From Juglans regia (Eukaryota; Streptophyta; Magnoliopsida; Fagales; Juglandaceae), in NCBI RefSeq assembly GCF_001411555.2, contig NC_049904.1, positions 32,439,370 to 32,503,369 of the forward strand: a stretch of DNA of 64,000 bases, given 5' to 3'. Shown here piece after piece: positions 25,562-36,539 of this stretch; the first letter of the stretch is position 1; each line of letters starts with the position of its first letter. The notes below the pieces were generated by a model, which made no database searches, was not told where the DNA came from, and saw only the letters and a program-made list of their open reading frames with translations. Position numbers and translations under genes: made by a program.

Positions 25562-28500
25562 ATTCAAACGGCACATGGCATATAGTGAGAACTGACCGAA
25601 GTAAATTGAATCGAACTGAAGATAAAGGCTTTGTGAGAATGTCAGCCACTTGATCCTTACTTGAAACAAATGCAACTTTGAGAGTTTTAGCTACAACCCT
25701 TTCCCTTACGAAATGAAAATCAAGTTCAACATGTTTAGTTCTTGAATGTAACACAGGATTAACAGACAAATAAGTGGCCCCTAAATTGTCGCACCACAAA
25801 GTTGGTGGATCAATTAAAGAAATAGCTAGTTCTTTTAAGAGGGACTGAATCCAAAGCAGTTCACATGTGGTATTAGCCATAGCTTTGTATTCAGCCTCAG
25901 TGGATGATCGAGCTATAGTGGGTTGTTTCTTAGATCCCCAAGAGATCAAGTGAGAGTCAAAATATATGCAAAAACTACCAGTTGATTTTCAGTCATCTGA
26001 ACACTCTGCCCAATCGGCATCCGAGAAGGCAGTGAGATTAAAGGAAGAGGATGATGATAAATAAAGACCAAAAGTAGAAGTGAGACGAAGATAGAGAGTA
26101 AAATACACTTGACAGCCTGCCAATGAGAGACACGAGGTGAGTGCATGAATTGACACACTTTATTGACAACAAAGGAAAAGTTAGGCCTTGTAAAGGAAAG
26201 ATATTGGAGACTTCCTACGACACTTCGATAAAGCTGAGGGTCTTCAAATGAAGGCCCATCAAGACCCGAAAGTTTAACCGTGGCACACATAGGTGTAGAC
26301 ACAGGTTTAGACCTGTGCATGTTGGTTTTTCGTAGGAGATCATAAATGTAACGGGTTTGTGACATAAACAAGCCAGAGGTTGTACGAGAAATCTCAACAC
26401 CCAAAAAAAAAATGTAACATGCCAAGATCCTTCACAGGAAAATCACCATGAAGAGAAGTAATAAAATCATGAATCAATGAGATATTAGAAACAGTTACTA
26501 TAATGTCATCGACATAAATGAGAATGTAAATAGAATTAGAACCAGCAGAGAGGATAAACAAGGAAGAATCGGAAACAGAAGTATGAAAACCTAAGGAAAA
26601 TAATTTGGAGCTCAGTTTGGAGAACCAAGCCCTAGGGGCTTACTTCAAACCATAAATAGATTTCCGTAACTTACAGATGTGGTGAGGGAAGTCAGGATTC
26701 ACGAACCTGACAAGTTGATGCATATATACATCCTCCTCCAAGTCGCCGTGCAAGAAAGCATTTTGTATATCAAGTTGATGAAGGGACCAGTTCCGGCTTA
26801 CAGCAATGGAGAGAAGAAGTCGAATAGTAATTGGTTTAAGAACGAGAGTGAAGGTTTCTGAGTATCAAGACAAGGTTATTGATGAAACCCTTTAGCAACG
26901 AGACGAGTTTTGCATCTCTCAAGAGTGCCATTAGCTTTCCTTCTAGTCTTGAAAACCCATTTAGAACCAAGGATATTGAAGTGAGAAGAGGAAGGTACAA
27001 GATCCCACGTTCGGGTTTGGAGAAGGGCATGAAATTCGGTGGCCATTGCATCACGCCAGTCAGGGTATTTGGCCCCTTCTGTATAGCATGATGGTTCTTC
27101 AAGAATGGAGGATGATTCAGAGATGGTGAGGGAGGCCGACTTATGTTTTGGCCAGGGAATGGTGCCATCGATACGCACAAGAGGACAATGAGTGTTGGTT
27201 TTAGAACGTGTGATAATTGGATAGGGAGAGGAGATTGTAGAAGGTGGGAGTACTGATGGAGAGGTAGTGATCAGCGGAGGAAGATTAGAGTTAGGGTTTG
27301 AAGAGAAAGTTGAAGAAGGAGAAGAGGAACAGCTCACGGGAGAAGATGAGAAAGTCGAAGAAGAAGAAGAGGAACATCTCACGGGAGAAGATGAGAAGCT
27401 TCTAGTGGGTGATGACGTGGACTGAGTTGGAGAGGAAAGGAGTGGGTTTGTTGTATCTCTCGAGTTATGAACTTGGGTTATGGAATGAATGGGCTGGATA
27501 TTTATGGGTAATATGGGCTAAGGATGTGAAGGAACCAGAGATATAAATGGTAAGGAGACAGCGTGTGAGAGATTGGGCTGAGTAGGTTGAGGAGAAGGCC
27601 CAGAATTCGAAGAAGAGGCCTAGGACGCAAATGGAAAACAGGATTCATTAAACCTGACATCCTGAGAAAAATACACATGACCAGAAGAAACATGGAGACA
27701 AATATAAGATTTGTGATCAGGATTGTAACCCACGAAGATCAATTTTGTGCTTGTTATAAGGCCTTAAGTTTGGTCAGCAAGCAGAGCCAAAGACTCGTAA
27801 GAAAGAGTAGTTTGGCATCCGCTTGAATAGTGCCTGAAATGGAGAATTGTGGTTTAAGAGAGAGGAAGGCATTCTGTTGATGAGAAATGTAACTGCCTGA
27901 AAAGCTTCAACCCAGTATTTAGTGGGCATGGATGAGTGAGCTAGAAGTGAGAGTTCCATCTCAACAATATGTCGATGGCGACACTCTACACTTCCATTTT
28001 GAGGATGAGAGTAAGGACATGAAATTCTATGGGATATGCCGAATTGTTTAAGTATAGTGTTAAGTGGGCGAAATCCTCCCCCCCCCTAGTTTGATTGAAT
28101 TGATATAACGTTGGAAGAAAATGTATTACTAACATATCGTAAAAAGGCAAGAAAAATTGAAACAACATCAGATTTAACATGTAAAGGAAAAAACCATATG
28201 TATTTAGTAAGGTCGTCTACAATGGAAAGATAATATATGAAACTTTTGGTGGACAATACAAGAGCTGGTTCCCATACATCTAAAAATAAAAGTTGAAATG
28301 GAAAAGATGAACGGGAAGGAGAAGGAGGATGAGGGAGAACATGAGATTTTGCTTGTAAACAAGCAGGAAACACAAAAGACGACTTAATGGTAGAGGTAGG
28401 TAAATGAAAGTTTCTAATGATAAGTGAGGTGAGCCGTGGATTAGGATGACCCAAGCAGTAATGCCAAATCTGAGATGTTGTACGTTCTCCAAGTAGTGCA

Positions 28501-28600
28501 TGAGGTTGAATATGAGTGTTGTGTTGGATAGGTGACTGAGATGATTTCGAGTTGGCCTATGCATCAGCTTGAAGTACATAAAGCCCATCTTTAACATGGC
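25562..28600 (-). pseudogene. Copia pol remains: integrase, reverse transcriptase, RNase H
   Basis: Read on the minus strand. Integrase-type sequence lies at about 27.5-28.6 kb. The reverse transcriptase begins near 27.1 kb with WRDAMATEF and KWVFKTR phrases, and its catalytic Tyr-Val-Asp-Asp is intact at 26505-26516. RNase H lies at 25467-25949, with STEAEYKA and WCDN signatures, and its frame runs on into the 3' LTR. The frame is broken several times, for instance between the YVDD region and the segment starting near 26425, and within integrase. The remnant therefore cannot make a full polyprotein. Confidence 0.9.
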
Positions 28601-29872
28601 CTTGAAGAAGTACCTCCCTGGTATGTAGATCCTTCACAAAGAAACCACAAGAGTGAAATTCAAAAAATACAGCATTATCAGCACAAAACTGTCTAACATA
28701 AAGTAGATTACGAGTGATTGAAGGCACATGTAATAAATGTTTAAGAAAAAATTTGCGAGAAGATGAAGAAAACTCAGCCATGCCAGTGTTTTGAATAGAA
28801 AGTTCAGATCCATCACCAATGCTAACTTGATCTGGTCCAACGTAAGGAGTGGAGTTGAGATTCAAATTAGCAAAATTAGGAGTAAAGTGATTAGTAGCAG
28901 CAGTGTCAGGGATCCAGTTTGTGACGGAGGGAGGAACAGTGGGAAAGGCAATATAGTTGGCATGGATGGAAGAAGGAGGAGGGGTTTGATATGCATGATC
29001 AAACCGATGGTAGCAAGACATGGCCGTGTGACCAGACCTGTGACAAACCTGGCATGTTAGGCGTTGAGACGAATTTGGAGTAAAGAAATTGAAATGAGGG
29101 GTAGGAGGACCACGACCTCGACCACAGCCTCTCCTTCCACGACCACGACCTCTATGAGAGGTTGGAGGGGAAGATGAGGTCTGAGTGATTGTCGAGTTGG
29201 CAGAGACGGGACTAGCAGACAGTAGAGAATGAGTCTGATGTGCTAGTCTTGACTCATGGTTGAGAAGATAGCTAAAAACTTGGGCTGATGAGAGTGGTTC
29301 AGGTCGAGTTGTAATGGGGTAACAATTGATTCATAATCGGAACCTAGACCAGCTAAGAGATATATATTGAATTCCGAATGGGAGAGGGGATGACCCGCAG
29401 CACTTAGAAAGGAAGAGAGTGTCGTAGCTTTGTTAAAGTACTCTGAAATTGGTTCAGAGTATTTCTTTAAGGTGGCCAGCTGAAATTGCGTCTGCATCAC
29501 ATGAGTAGATGAGTGAGCAAAAAACAGAGAAGAGAGTGTATTCCAAACAGCACTCGAAGTAGTGCATTCAAGCACTTGAGCAAGAACATTATCTGTCAAG
29601 GAAGAGTTGGTTGCTGAAAGTATTAGCTGATCTTGAAGAGACCAGTGGGTAAAAGCTGGGTTTGGTTTGCCATCCACAGTGGATGGAGGCAAAGGTATAG
29701 AGCTATCGATGTAGCCGAAGAGACAATGTCCTTTAAGAAAGGGTAGGATCTGTTCTTTCCAAAGGAGATAGTTGTCGATATTGAGCTTCACCGGAACTAA
29801 ATTTGTGGCTAGATTGGTGATAGTGGAGGGGGAAGGGAGGGAGGAAGAAGAAGTGGATTTATCGGAAGCCAT
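28557..29872 (-). pseudogene. Copia gag and protease remains
   Basis: Gag starts with ATG at 29872 (Met-Ala-Ser-Asp-Lys) and stays open for 209 aa to 29243. It contains the LNIDNYLLWKEQ and SEYFNKATTLSSFL type phrases of copia capsid (UBN2-like). Downstream, in another frame, a CCHC knuckle (Cys-Gln-Val-Cys ... His ... Cys) lies near 29015-29055. It is followed by the protease active-site phrase DTAATNH near 28900. The frame change between capsid and knuckle shows that gag itself is broken. Confidence 0.88.
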
Positions 29873-29910
29873 AACAGGTAAGGAAGGTTGGACGTGAGTC
29901 CTTGATTATG

Positions 29911-29923
29911 CTCTCTAATACCA
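29911..29923 (-). other. Copia primer binding site
   Basis: On the element strand TGGTATTAGAGAG directly follows the 5' LTR. It differs by one or two bases from TGGTATCAGAGC, the usual site complementary to initiator tRNA-Met. Confidence 0.85.
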
Positions 29924-30260
29924 TAATAAGAAATCGAAAGAACAATGCACAGAACGTGCTTGACAAAATACCAAAGAGGAAAGAAAATCTCTGTAGTGTA
30001 TTCTTTGTATTTTGAATTTCCTTGCATACAACAGTGCTCTGAAGCAGAGCTTTTATAGACAGTATTACAATGCAGAATCATAACAAACATATTACAAGAT
30101 TGGATCTCCATTGTACAACTCATTATATTTTGTTATGCCTTAGTATTCCAGAGCATTCCTTGAGGGAGAGTTTTGTTATTTCCGTAGAGAGGTAGGTTTG
30201 CATGTAGGTGTTGCACTGGCAAGGTCTTTTTGTAATTTTGATGAATATGTAGCCTTAATA
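29924..30260 (-). repeat. Copia 5' LTR
   Basis: This 337-bp LTR lies right of the body because the element is reversed. It pairs with 25198-25551 and abuts the primer binding site on its inner side and the AAGAA target duplication on its outer side. Confidence 0.9.
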
Positions 30261-30446
30261 AAGAAGAAACCATTTCATTTCGAATAGATCGATCTATTTC
30301 AGAAAAACTAAAATGATTGATCTGGGGTGAACAATCAAGGTTGCAAGAAAAGAGGACACCCGATATTTACTTCCCATCACATATTAAAAACAAAAGCTTT
30401 GAATGAAAGGTAATCGTTTTTAGGGGACAATATTGATTGACTTCTT

Positions 30447-30514
30447 ATAAAAGTGGCCGGGATGAAGAAACTGCATCCCGGCCACTTTTATCTCCATGGG
30501 CTTCATGGAGATAA
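30447..30514. repeat. Two overlapping perfect hairpins
   Basis: The first hairpin has an 18-bp perfect stem, 30447-30464 with 30474-30491 (ATAAAAGTGGCCGGGATG and its complement), around a 9-base loop. The second has an 11-bp perfect stem, 30488-30498 with 30504-30514 (TTATCTCCATG and its complement), around a 5-base loop. They share bases 30488-30491, so full forms of both cannot exist at once. The site lies between the copia element and a MITE. Confidence 0.92.
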
Positions 30515-30539
30515 AGTCACTCTTAACATCACATATAGT

Positions 30540-30737
30540 TTCGTTTGGTTCCTCAAATACTCTCAACTCATCTCAACTCATCATTACAACTTTTTCAAAT
30601 CTCAATATAAAATATAACAAATAATTCAATTTTTTCAAATCTCAAAATAATAATAATATTAAAAAATAATATTCTAACAATATTTTATCATCTCAACTCA
30701 ACTCAACTCAACTCACTTCAACATCCAAACACAACCA
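30540..30737 (+). mobile_element. TTTGG-type MITE, well-preserved copy
   Basis: It runs from TTTCGTTTGGTTCCTC to ACATCCAAACACAAC, with mirror-like CTCAACTCATC blocks at both ends. It is nearly identical to the copy at 648-840. The flanks CATATAGTT and CATATGTTA could be an imperfect 9-bp target duplication. Confidence 0.78.
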
Positions 30738-31108
30738 TATGTTAGAGATCATGGTTGAGCTGAATTAAGAAACTCATTTCTGAGGTCTGGCAAAGAGCTG
30801 CTAGTCAGTACAGGGGGCCTTATTGGAAACTGTGCCGTTGCATGCACTGGTGTGGAATTAAGAAGATTGGCCGTCGAGAGCCCAGATGATATTAAAACCC
30901 AAATTCAAACAAACTTGGGTCTTGATCATGAACACAGTACTTGAGATATTTCCCTATAATTGTGATGAGGGCCTGATATTTGAACATCTACAGCAGTATT
31001 TACCTGCAGCCTATAAACCCATCCAAAATACCCATTTTAAAATCTGATAACTTCATTATCAAAATTAAATAAATAAGTAAATATTTGATCAGCAGTTTCT
31101 CCTGTTAA

Positions 31109-31111
<3 letters not shown>

Positions 31112-31142
<31 letters not shown>
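31112..31142 (+). repeat. TTA trinucleotide microsatellite
   Basis: About ten uninterrupted TTA units. There is no gene nearby. Confidence 0.95.
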
Positions 31143-31143
<1 letters not shown>

Positions 31144-31324
31144 CACAAACTAATGCATTTGATTTCCCTGCTGGGCCTCAAAATCTGTGTTGATAGAGAG
31201 AGAAGAGAATATGAACCAAGCAAAATGTCTCTTTCATAGTGGTAAAAAAATAATAAAAAAAAAAAACTTGATATCATCATTATTTTTGGGACACCTTTTC
31301 TTTCGAGAAAAGGCAAATACATAA

Positions 31325-31561
31325 GGGTAGTGATAGGGTTACTATCCATCTATTATCCAAGTACATTTTAAATTTTTTTATTATTATTTTCTTTTAAGTA
31401 TTTTTTTACCATCCTTAATCATTAAGAAAAAATTAAAAAAATATATAATTTTATTAATATTTACTTCCTTAATCATTAAGTAAAATTAGAAATTAAAAAA
31501 AAATCAAATACAATTTGAGTAGTAAATAGGTAGTAATAGGATAGTAATCCTATCATTATTC
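31325..31561. mobile_element. MITE with 9-bp target duplication (Mutator-like)
   Basis: A 237-bp element lies between exact 9-bp direct repeats AATACATAA (31316-31324 and 31562-31570). Its inverted ends are GGGTAGTGATAGGGTTACTA and, reverse-complemented on the right, GAATAATGATAGGATTACTA. A 9-bp duplication is typical of Mutator-type transposition. The left end shares GGGTAGTGATA with the larger element at 38760-39773. Confidence 0.88.
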
Positions 31562-31785
31562 AATACATAATCTTGTTCGTTAGCCAGAAGGTCAAAGTAG
31601 TGGGGGATCATACATTTATTACATTATGCGTAGCTCACCTAAATTCCATTACCACTCTCCCTCCCCCAACCAAATGGCGTTTGTATATTGGACTCATCAT
31701 TAAAGAGTAATAATAATAATAATTCCCAATAAGTCTCAGAATTACTAGGACTAAATTTTGTTAACGATATAGTCTATTTAAAAAG

Positions 31786-31957
31786 AAAAATTATATACCA
31801 TACTATCATTCTACTTTGACCTCATTGTGTAAGATGTGATATATTTCTCGCCATTAGATGATTATTTATTTGATAATTTTTTATCATCCAATAATAATAA
31901 ATGTGTTACATCTTACGTAATCGGATGAAAGTGAGATGAGAATATGATATATATATA
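31786..31957. mobile_element. Foldback MITE with long imperfect inverted repeats
   Basis: Both arms carry GTAAGATGT, and the arms extend from ATACCATACTATCATTCT on the left to the reverse complement of a similar phrase on the right, roughly 60 bp each. The two arms meet around TTTGATAATTTTTTATCA. The borders are approximate and no target duplication was defined. Confidence 0.6.
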
Positions 31958-32107
31958 GCATCACTTACTTGAAAAACCTAAAATTTATCTACATAATCAC
32001 ATAAAATCACAGGTCATGCATTTTATCTCCATGAGATGGGCTCTTTCATGAGTCAAGGATTGAGACTCTCAAGATCCACTCACCCAGGACAAAAACATCT
32101 AATGTGA

Positions 32108-32271
32108 AAGAGTAATGTTAATCATCATCTTAACTTCCATCATCCATCTATGATTTGGTATTAGGTAATTGAAAATTATTTATTACATTTCACTTGTAAA
32201 CCTATCATTTAATATCACATCATTGGATGATAGAAAGACGATGAGAATTAAAATGATGAATAAAATTTTTC
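32108..32271 (+). mobile_element. MITE related to the one at 12255
   Basis: Imperfect inverted ends (TAATCATCATCTTAAC with its counterpart near 32250) flank a core containing TTATTTATTACATTTCACTT. A 15-base direct repeat AATGTGAAAGAGTAA occurs at both edges (32101-32115 and 32272-32286). Part of it is target duplication and part may belong to the element. Confidence 0.6.
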
Positions 32272-32289
32272 AATGTGAAAGAGTAAGCA

Positions 32290-33430
32290 TTATTGTTTTT
32301 AGTTTTTTCTTTCCCCCCCAAAAAAAAAAAAAAACTACTCTGACCATGTTAATAATGAAAAATGATATTCGTAATGTGCAGAAACTTCGGACTCTCTTTA
32401 AAAATAAAAAAAAAATTCAATTAAAATTCTCATAAAAAATTTATTTATTTTAATAATAAAACTCATTTTTTTCTTTAAAAAAATATACAAAACTTACACT
32501 CGAGTGTATCATGCATTGCTCCATTATAAATTAAAGTGATTCGCCCCCACTTTTGGTGGGATAAGTTTGTATATATTCCAGGCCAAGCAAAGTCGGTCCA
32601 CAATTGTGGGTGTTTTATTTACAAAATGAGGATCACCGACAAACAAGTCCGATTTAATCAATAATTTTCTGACTTTTTTGATTAACGGCAAAACATGGCA
32701 TGTGACACCACGTTCGGAAAAGAGTTTCAGATTTTTTATATAATAAAAAAGGAGCAAGCAGTTGTCCTCTTCAAGCTAGAATTCCCTTTTTCCAAATATA
32801 AATAATATTGATAGGAACAACTACGCGAAGAAAACGACATGAAAAAGCATCACAACACAGTCCGTGACAATATATATTTAAAAGCTAGATTCCATGCCAA
32901 GGTATTAAAGCTTGACCATCACATATTTAAATGGAAAGCTCATAAATATAAAAATCCTACAAAAATATATATAATAGTGAAGAGAAGAGATGGAAAATAA
33001 TAATTACAACAATTGCTTAATTATTATTATTATTTTTTTAAATAATATGAGATCGATTTACAATCCTCAGAGAACTTTTGAGGCTTTAGCCAAAAGAATA
33101 TGAAGTGAATCCTGGGAAACCTTAAACTGGTAAGTGGGAAACCTCTACCCTTTGTTTTTCAGCCATAAGAACAGAGATTTTGATTACACGACGGATTGAC
33201 CTCTTCCACCAATCTTTTCATTTTTCTGTTTCCATCTCTTCTTCTCCTTCATAATATATATATATATATATATAAATACCCTTTCTCAATTTCATCTCAC
33301 GTGGTGTGTTTGTCACTCTAATTCCGCGTAACGAGCCAAAAAAACTACTATATTTCACATACGCGTGATTGCACCTCAACGATTAATTAAAATGTGGATG
33401 CAGCACCCCCCTATGTTTGTGCAGTTTTAC
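32290..33430. other. Gene-free DNA downstream of TBR
   Basis: AT-rich sequence with a TA tract near 33257-33275 and no reading frame of interest. The part next to 33430 should contain the TBR 3' UTR, since TBR is on the minus strand. Confidence 0.5.
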
Positions 33431-35177
33431 CTAATTCTGCTGTTGCTGCCTTTGGTGCTGTTTAATCAAGAGCTCAGCAAAGAGAACCTCATTCCATGCA
33501 TCAGGAACGCCGGGCAAGCACCAGTGGCTGCAGTCCTGGAACCTTAGCGGCAATCTCCTTTCCTCCTCAGACAGGCTCTGCTTCCGGTATATTGAAGGAT
33601 GGCCATCCTTCCGGAAATCTGTCATTCTTGTAATATTCAGGTAGGTGACATGAGTTTTCATGCCTCTGAGAACTCTCTCCAAAACCATCATCTTAGGTGG
33701 ATATGGCCGCAGATACGTCTCGTTCTTGATGGGCCGAGTCTCCTGGTCGCATTGCCCGCCAGAATTCCACTGTCCACCACTGCACAAGAATAATGCCACT
33801 AAATTTATAACTTTTTGACTCTTCCTTATTTTGAAGTCGCAGTGATGCTGAATTATAAACATATACAGCAGAAAACAACGCTCATTATATCTTCAGTGTT
33901 TCTTGATTACTATATTGCTAATGTAGAAGAAGGTTACAATGCTGTTAAACTAACAAGACTTTCAAGAGGGGGAAAATGCTTTCAAATATTTTTGCAAAGT
34001 GTAAATGGTGACAAATGATGGTTAAGTATTGCATAAAACAAACCAAAATGCATCAGTACCCAAACCTAATTCGTCCAGAAAACATGGAATCAATGTTTTC
34101 CATTGGGTTACCTAAAATGGGAAGCAGAATAACCCCTGAAGAAGACCAGAGACTTCGATGGATCTATATTGGCATCAACCCATCGGGCCCATGTAGTTAA
34201 AGCTTTTCTAAATGCCTCAAGAACATTCAGCTCGCCATAGACATGGCTTCCTTCTTGATAATAGTCCTTCCTGCAATTTCCCACACTAAATATTAGGTTC
34301 ATCCAATAGAAAATGCAGACTGTATCATTACCAAAGTAATCTTGCGCGTACCCTTTGGAAGTTTTTTCATGAGTCCACCAGTGTCCAGTGTTAAAGACGA
34401 TGAAATCTGCCCCTTTATATTGATGAGAAGATCTCCCCACTAAATCAAGACGAAGCGTTTCCTTCTTTGATCCATGTTGGTCGGGCGTTTCCGTTTCTTG
34501 AACTAAGAAAGGAGATACAAAGAACTCTATGGAGCACTTATAATCCTGCCCATCCATCCATTCCAATCCAGAAAAAAGGGGACAGAAGTTCACAAAATAA
34601 GAAAACGATTCACAAGGTAAATGGGAATTGTAATAACGAAATTAAATAACTAGATTTGTTCGTTAACCTACTTTGAATACGAAAGAGTAGGAAGCTTCCC
34701 CACGAAAATGGTGTCTACCATTTGCTTCATAAACCTTGGTCTGATCTTTCACTGAGTTCCTCAAGATGCAAATCAGAGACTCCCACATATTCCTATTCAG
34801 AGAATCACCCACAAAAACTAGCCGCTTGCCTCTCAACAAATTCAACAAAATACTTCCGTCCAATCTGCATATGACAGTCCCATTTAAATCAATTTCATCA
34901 AAGAAACGAAGCCAGAAATTAAATTAATGGATCACTTCCAAACGAGGTATAAGGTAAGGAACAAAGCCCAAAAATTAAACGCCATAAAAAAAATGAAAAT
35001 CCGGAGTCCATTACCTAATCCGATCTAAGCAGAACAAGCCTCAGATAACAGAATAAATTATCAGCTTAATGGTTAAATACATTAATCCGAAGCTTAGTAG
35101 AACCATCTATAACAGTAAAAAAGAAATTTTATCTATTTATAACATGCCAATCTCTGGATTCAGTTCCTATAAATATA

Positions 35178-35212
<35 letters not shown>

Positions 35213-36276
35213 TAATGGGAAAACAAAAGTATCGTTGAAATATACAATTACAGCACATACCTTGGGAGACTGCATCCCTTAGGTTTCCATTTCATTTTCT
35301 GGTAATCTTTATCGGGCCTGCCATTAGAAATACAATTGAACTGCTCGTCGATCAGTGAGCAAGACCCGGGTTTGTAAAGCGGATACGAATCATCCCTCAC
35401 CCATTCCCCATCAAATAAATCACAGTTCATCAAAGATTCCACCAAACTATCCTTCCCTTGCGTAACAACTGAATTAGTTCCATTGCTCTCTTTCTTCGAT
35501 TGCGAAGCCGTGTGGTTCGATATCTCATCTTTCCCTCCAACAAGTTTCCCTTCTTTCTCAGAATTGCTCGTATCTGAGGAACCCGATTTCCCTGTCGGAC
35601 TCGCGCTCTGATTTGGAGCCACCGGGGCTTTTGGGGCGGCAATTGTACTCTGATTTGCTTTTACAACTGTCACTTTATCAGAATTTTCTGAACTAGAAGT
35701 TTGATTTTTCACAGAGGGTAGTTCTCCATTCATCTTAGGAGCCGAATTTTTCGGCAGACTAGCACTGCGATTGGCTGCCACCGGAGCCTCTGGGGCAACA
35801 ACTACAGACTGATTTGTGTCTGGGACTTTACCCTTGTGAGAAATCTCTGTACTTTGAGTACGGTTGTTCACAGTGGATGGTTCTTTAGCGAGATTAGGAG
35901 ATTGGGATGTGTCATTACTAGATCTAGACGCGCTGGTTTGTTGAGGAGGAGGAGAAGCAAAGTTACGAACTTGTTGTGGGGATGAGTTGTTGGGCAAGAA
36001 GTGCGAGAAAAAAGGAGAGAATCGAGATCTGTAAGAGTCACTTGCCGAGGCATTACTGCTACTGCTATCACTGCCACTGAAGATGTTGATGAACCAAGGA
36101 GAAGCAGCGTTGGGAGAGGGGCTGAAAGCTAAGAAAACTGTGAAAGCAACAAAAGCAAACACGAACCCATATGCTAAAACAACGGTTCTTCTGGTTTTGA
36201 GGACGGGGAAGAGGCTCTTGAGGTCTGACATCAGGGTCCCGCCGGTGATGGGAATGTGCTTCGCAGCCTCAGCCAT
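33431..36276 (-). CDS. TBR: TRICHOME BIREFRINGENCE (TBR) orthologue, DUF231/PC-esterase family
   Basis: Five exons on the minus strand: 36276-35261, 34864-34672, 34545-34352, 34270-34112 and 33779-33431. The junctions keep frame and give 636 aa. One membrane helix (residues about 31-51) follows a short cytosolic tail, so this should be a type II Golgi protein. A Ser/Asn-rich stem of about 230 residues leads to the PMR5N region (about 283-339, Cys-rich). The catalytic domain has Gly-Asp-Ser at 358-360 and Asp-Cys-Ser-His at 603-606, the GDS and DxxH pair of TBL acetyltransferases. Family members acetylate wall polysaccharides; tbr mutants have altered pectin and less crystalline cellulose in trichomes. 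The N-terminus ([13 protein letters not shown] before the helix, [11 protein letters not shown] after it) and [11 protein letters not shown] match TBR better than TBL1/TBL2 as I recall them. Intron 1 holds a long AT microsatellite. Confidence 0.94.
35180..35209 (+). repeat. AT dinucleotide microsatellite in TBR intron 1
   Basis: About 15 AT units lie inside the first TBR intron (34865-35260). It is probably length-polymorphic. Confidence 0.95.
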
Positions 36277-36301
36277 GGAGGAGGGTTTCTCACGCTCTTG
36301 C

Positions 36302-36490
36302 CTATTTTGCCTGAGACCTCAAGTCTGGAGAGAGAGGTAAGGAGGAAAGAGACAGAATAGTGCCTGGTTCCAGAGGGGGGAAAATGGACTTATGGCGAAA
36401 GTGAATGAATGTACTGCTGAGAGACAAAGACAGAGAGTGGGGGGGTGGGGGGTTGAGTTTAACATGAGTGTACGACGACGGACGACCCAT
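36302..36490 (-). promoter_or_regulatory. Possible upstream ORF in the TBR leader
   Basis: A 62-codon frame starts with ATG at 36490 and ends 25 bases before the TBR start codon. It begins Met-Gly-Arg-Pro-Ser-Ser and contains Pro and Ser/Leu runs translated from a CT-rich leader. Whether it is transcribed depends on the start site: the TATA-like motif at 36529-36537 would place the cap near 36500, just upstream of this ATG. Such a frame would be expected to reduce translation of TBR. The peptide is low complexity, so it may be only a leader feature. Confidence 0.35.
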
Positions 36491-36528
36491 GTCATCTCGG
36501 TAAAGACTATAAGGGGTTCTTGTACATG

Positions 36529-36537
36529 TTTTATATA
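36529..36537 (-). promoter_or_regulatory. Likely TATA box of TBR
   Basis: TATATAAAA on the minus strand lies about 250 bp before the TBR ATG and is followed by a CT-rich leader typical of plant genes. Confidence 0.5.
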
Positions 36538-36539
36538 TT

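Larger units (their letters stand above)
25198..30260 (-). mobile_element. Ty1/copia LTR retrotransposon, decayed, complete ends
   Basis: A 5,063-bp element lies in reverse orientation between 5-bp target duplications AAGAA (25193-25197 and 30261-30265). The domain order on the minus strand is gag, CCHC knuckle, protease, integrase, reverse transcriptase and RNase H, which is the copia order. Frameshifts and stops interrupt pol, so it is not autonomous. The two LTRs differ at roughly twenty or more positions plus indels by eye, so the insertion is not recent. LTR termini are TATTAAGG and CTTATTA on the element strand instead of the usual TG and CA. It sits between the HAT14-like and TBR genes. 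Confidence 0.93.

Noticed and set aside
30447..30491. Hairpin as a miRNA precursor
   Set aside because: The stem is only 18 bp with a 9-base loop. Plant precursors need a duplex of at least about 21 bp with flanking stem, and no known miRNA sequence is present.
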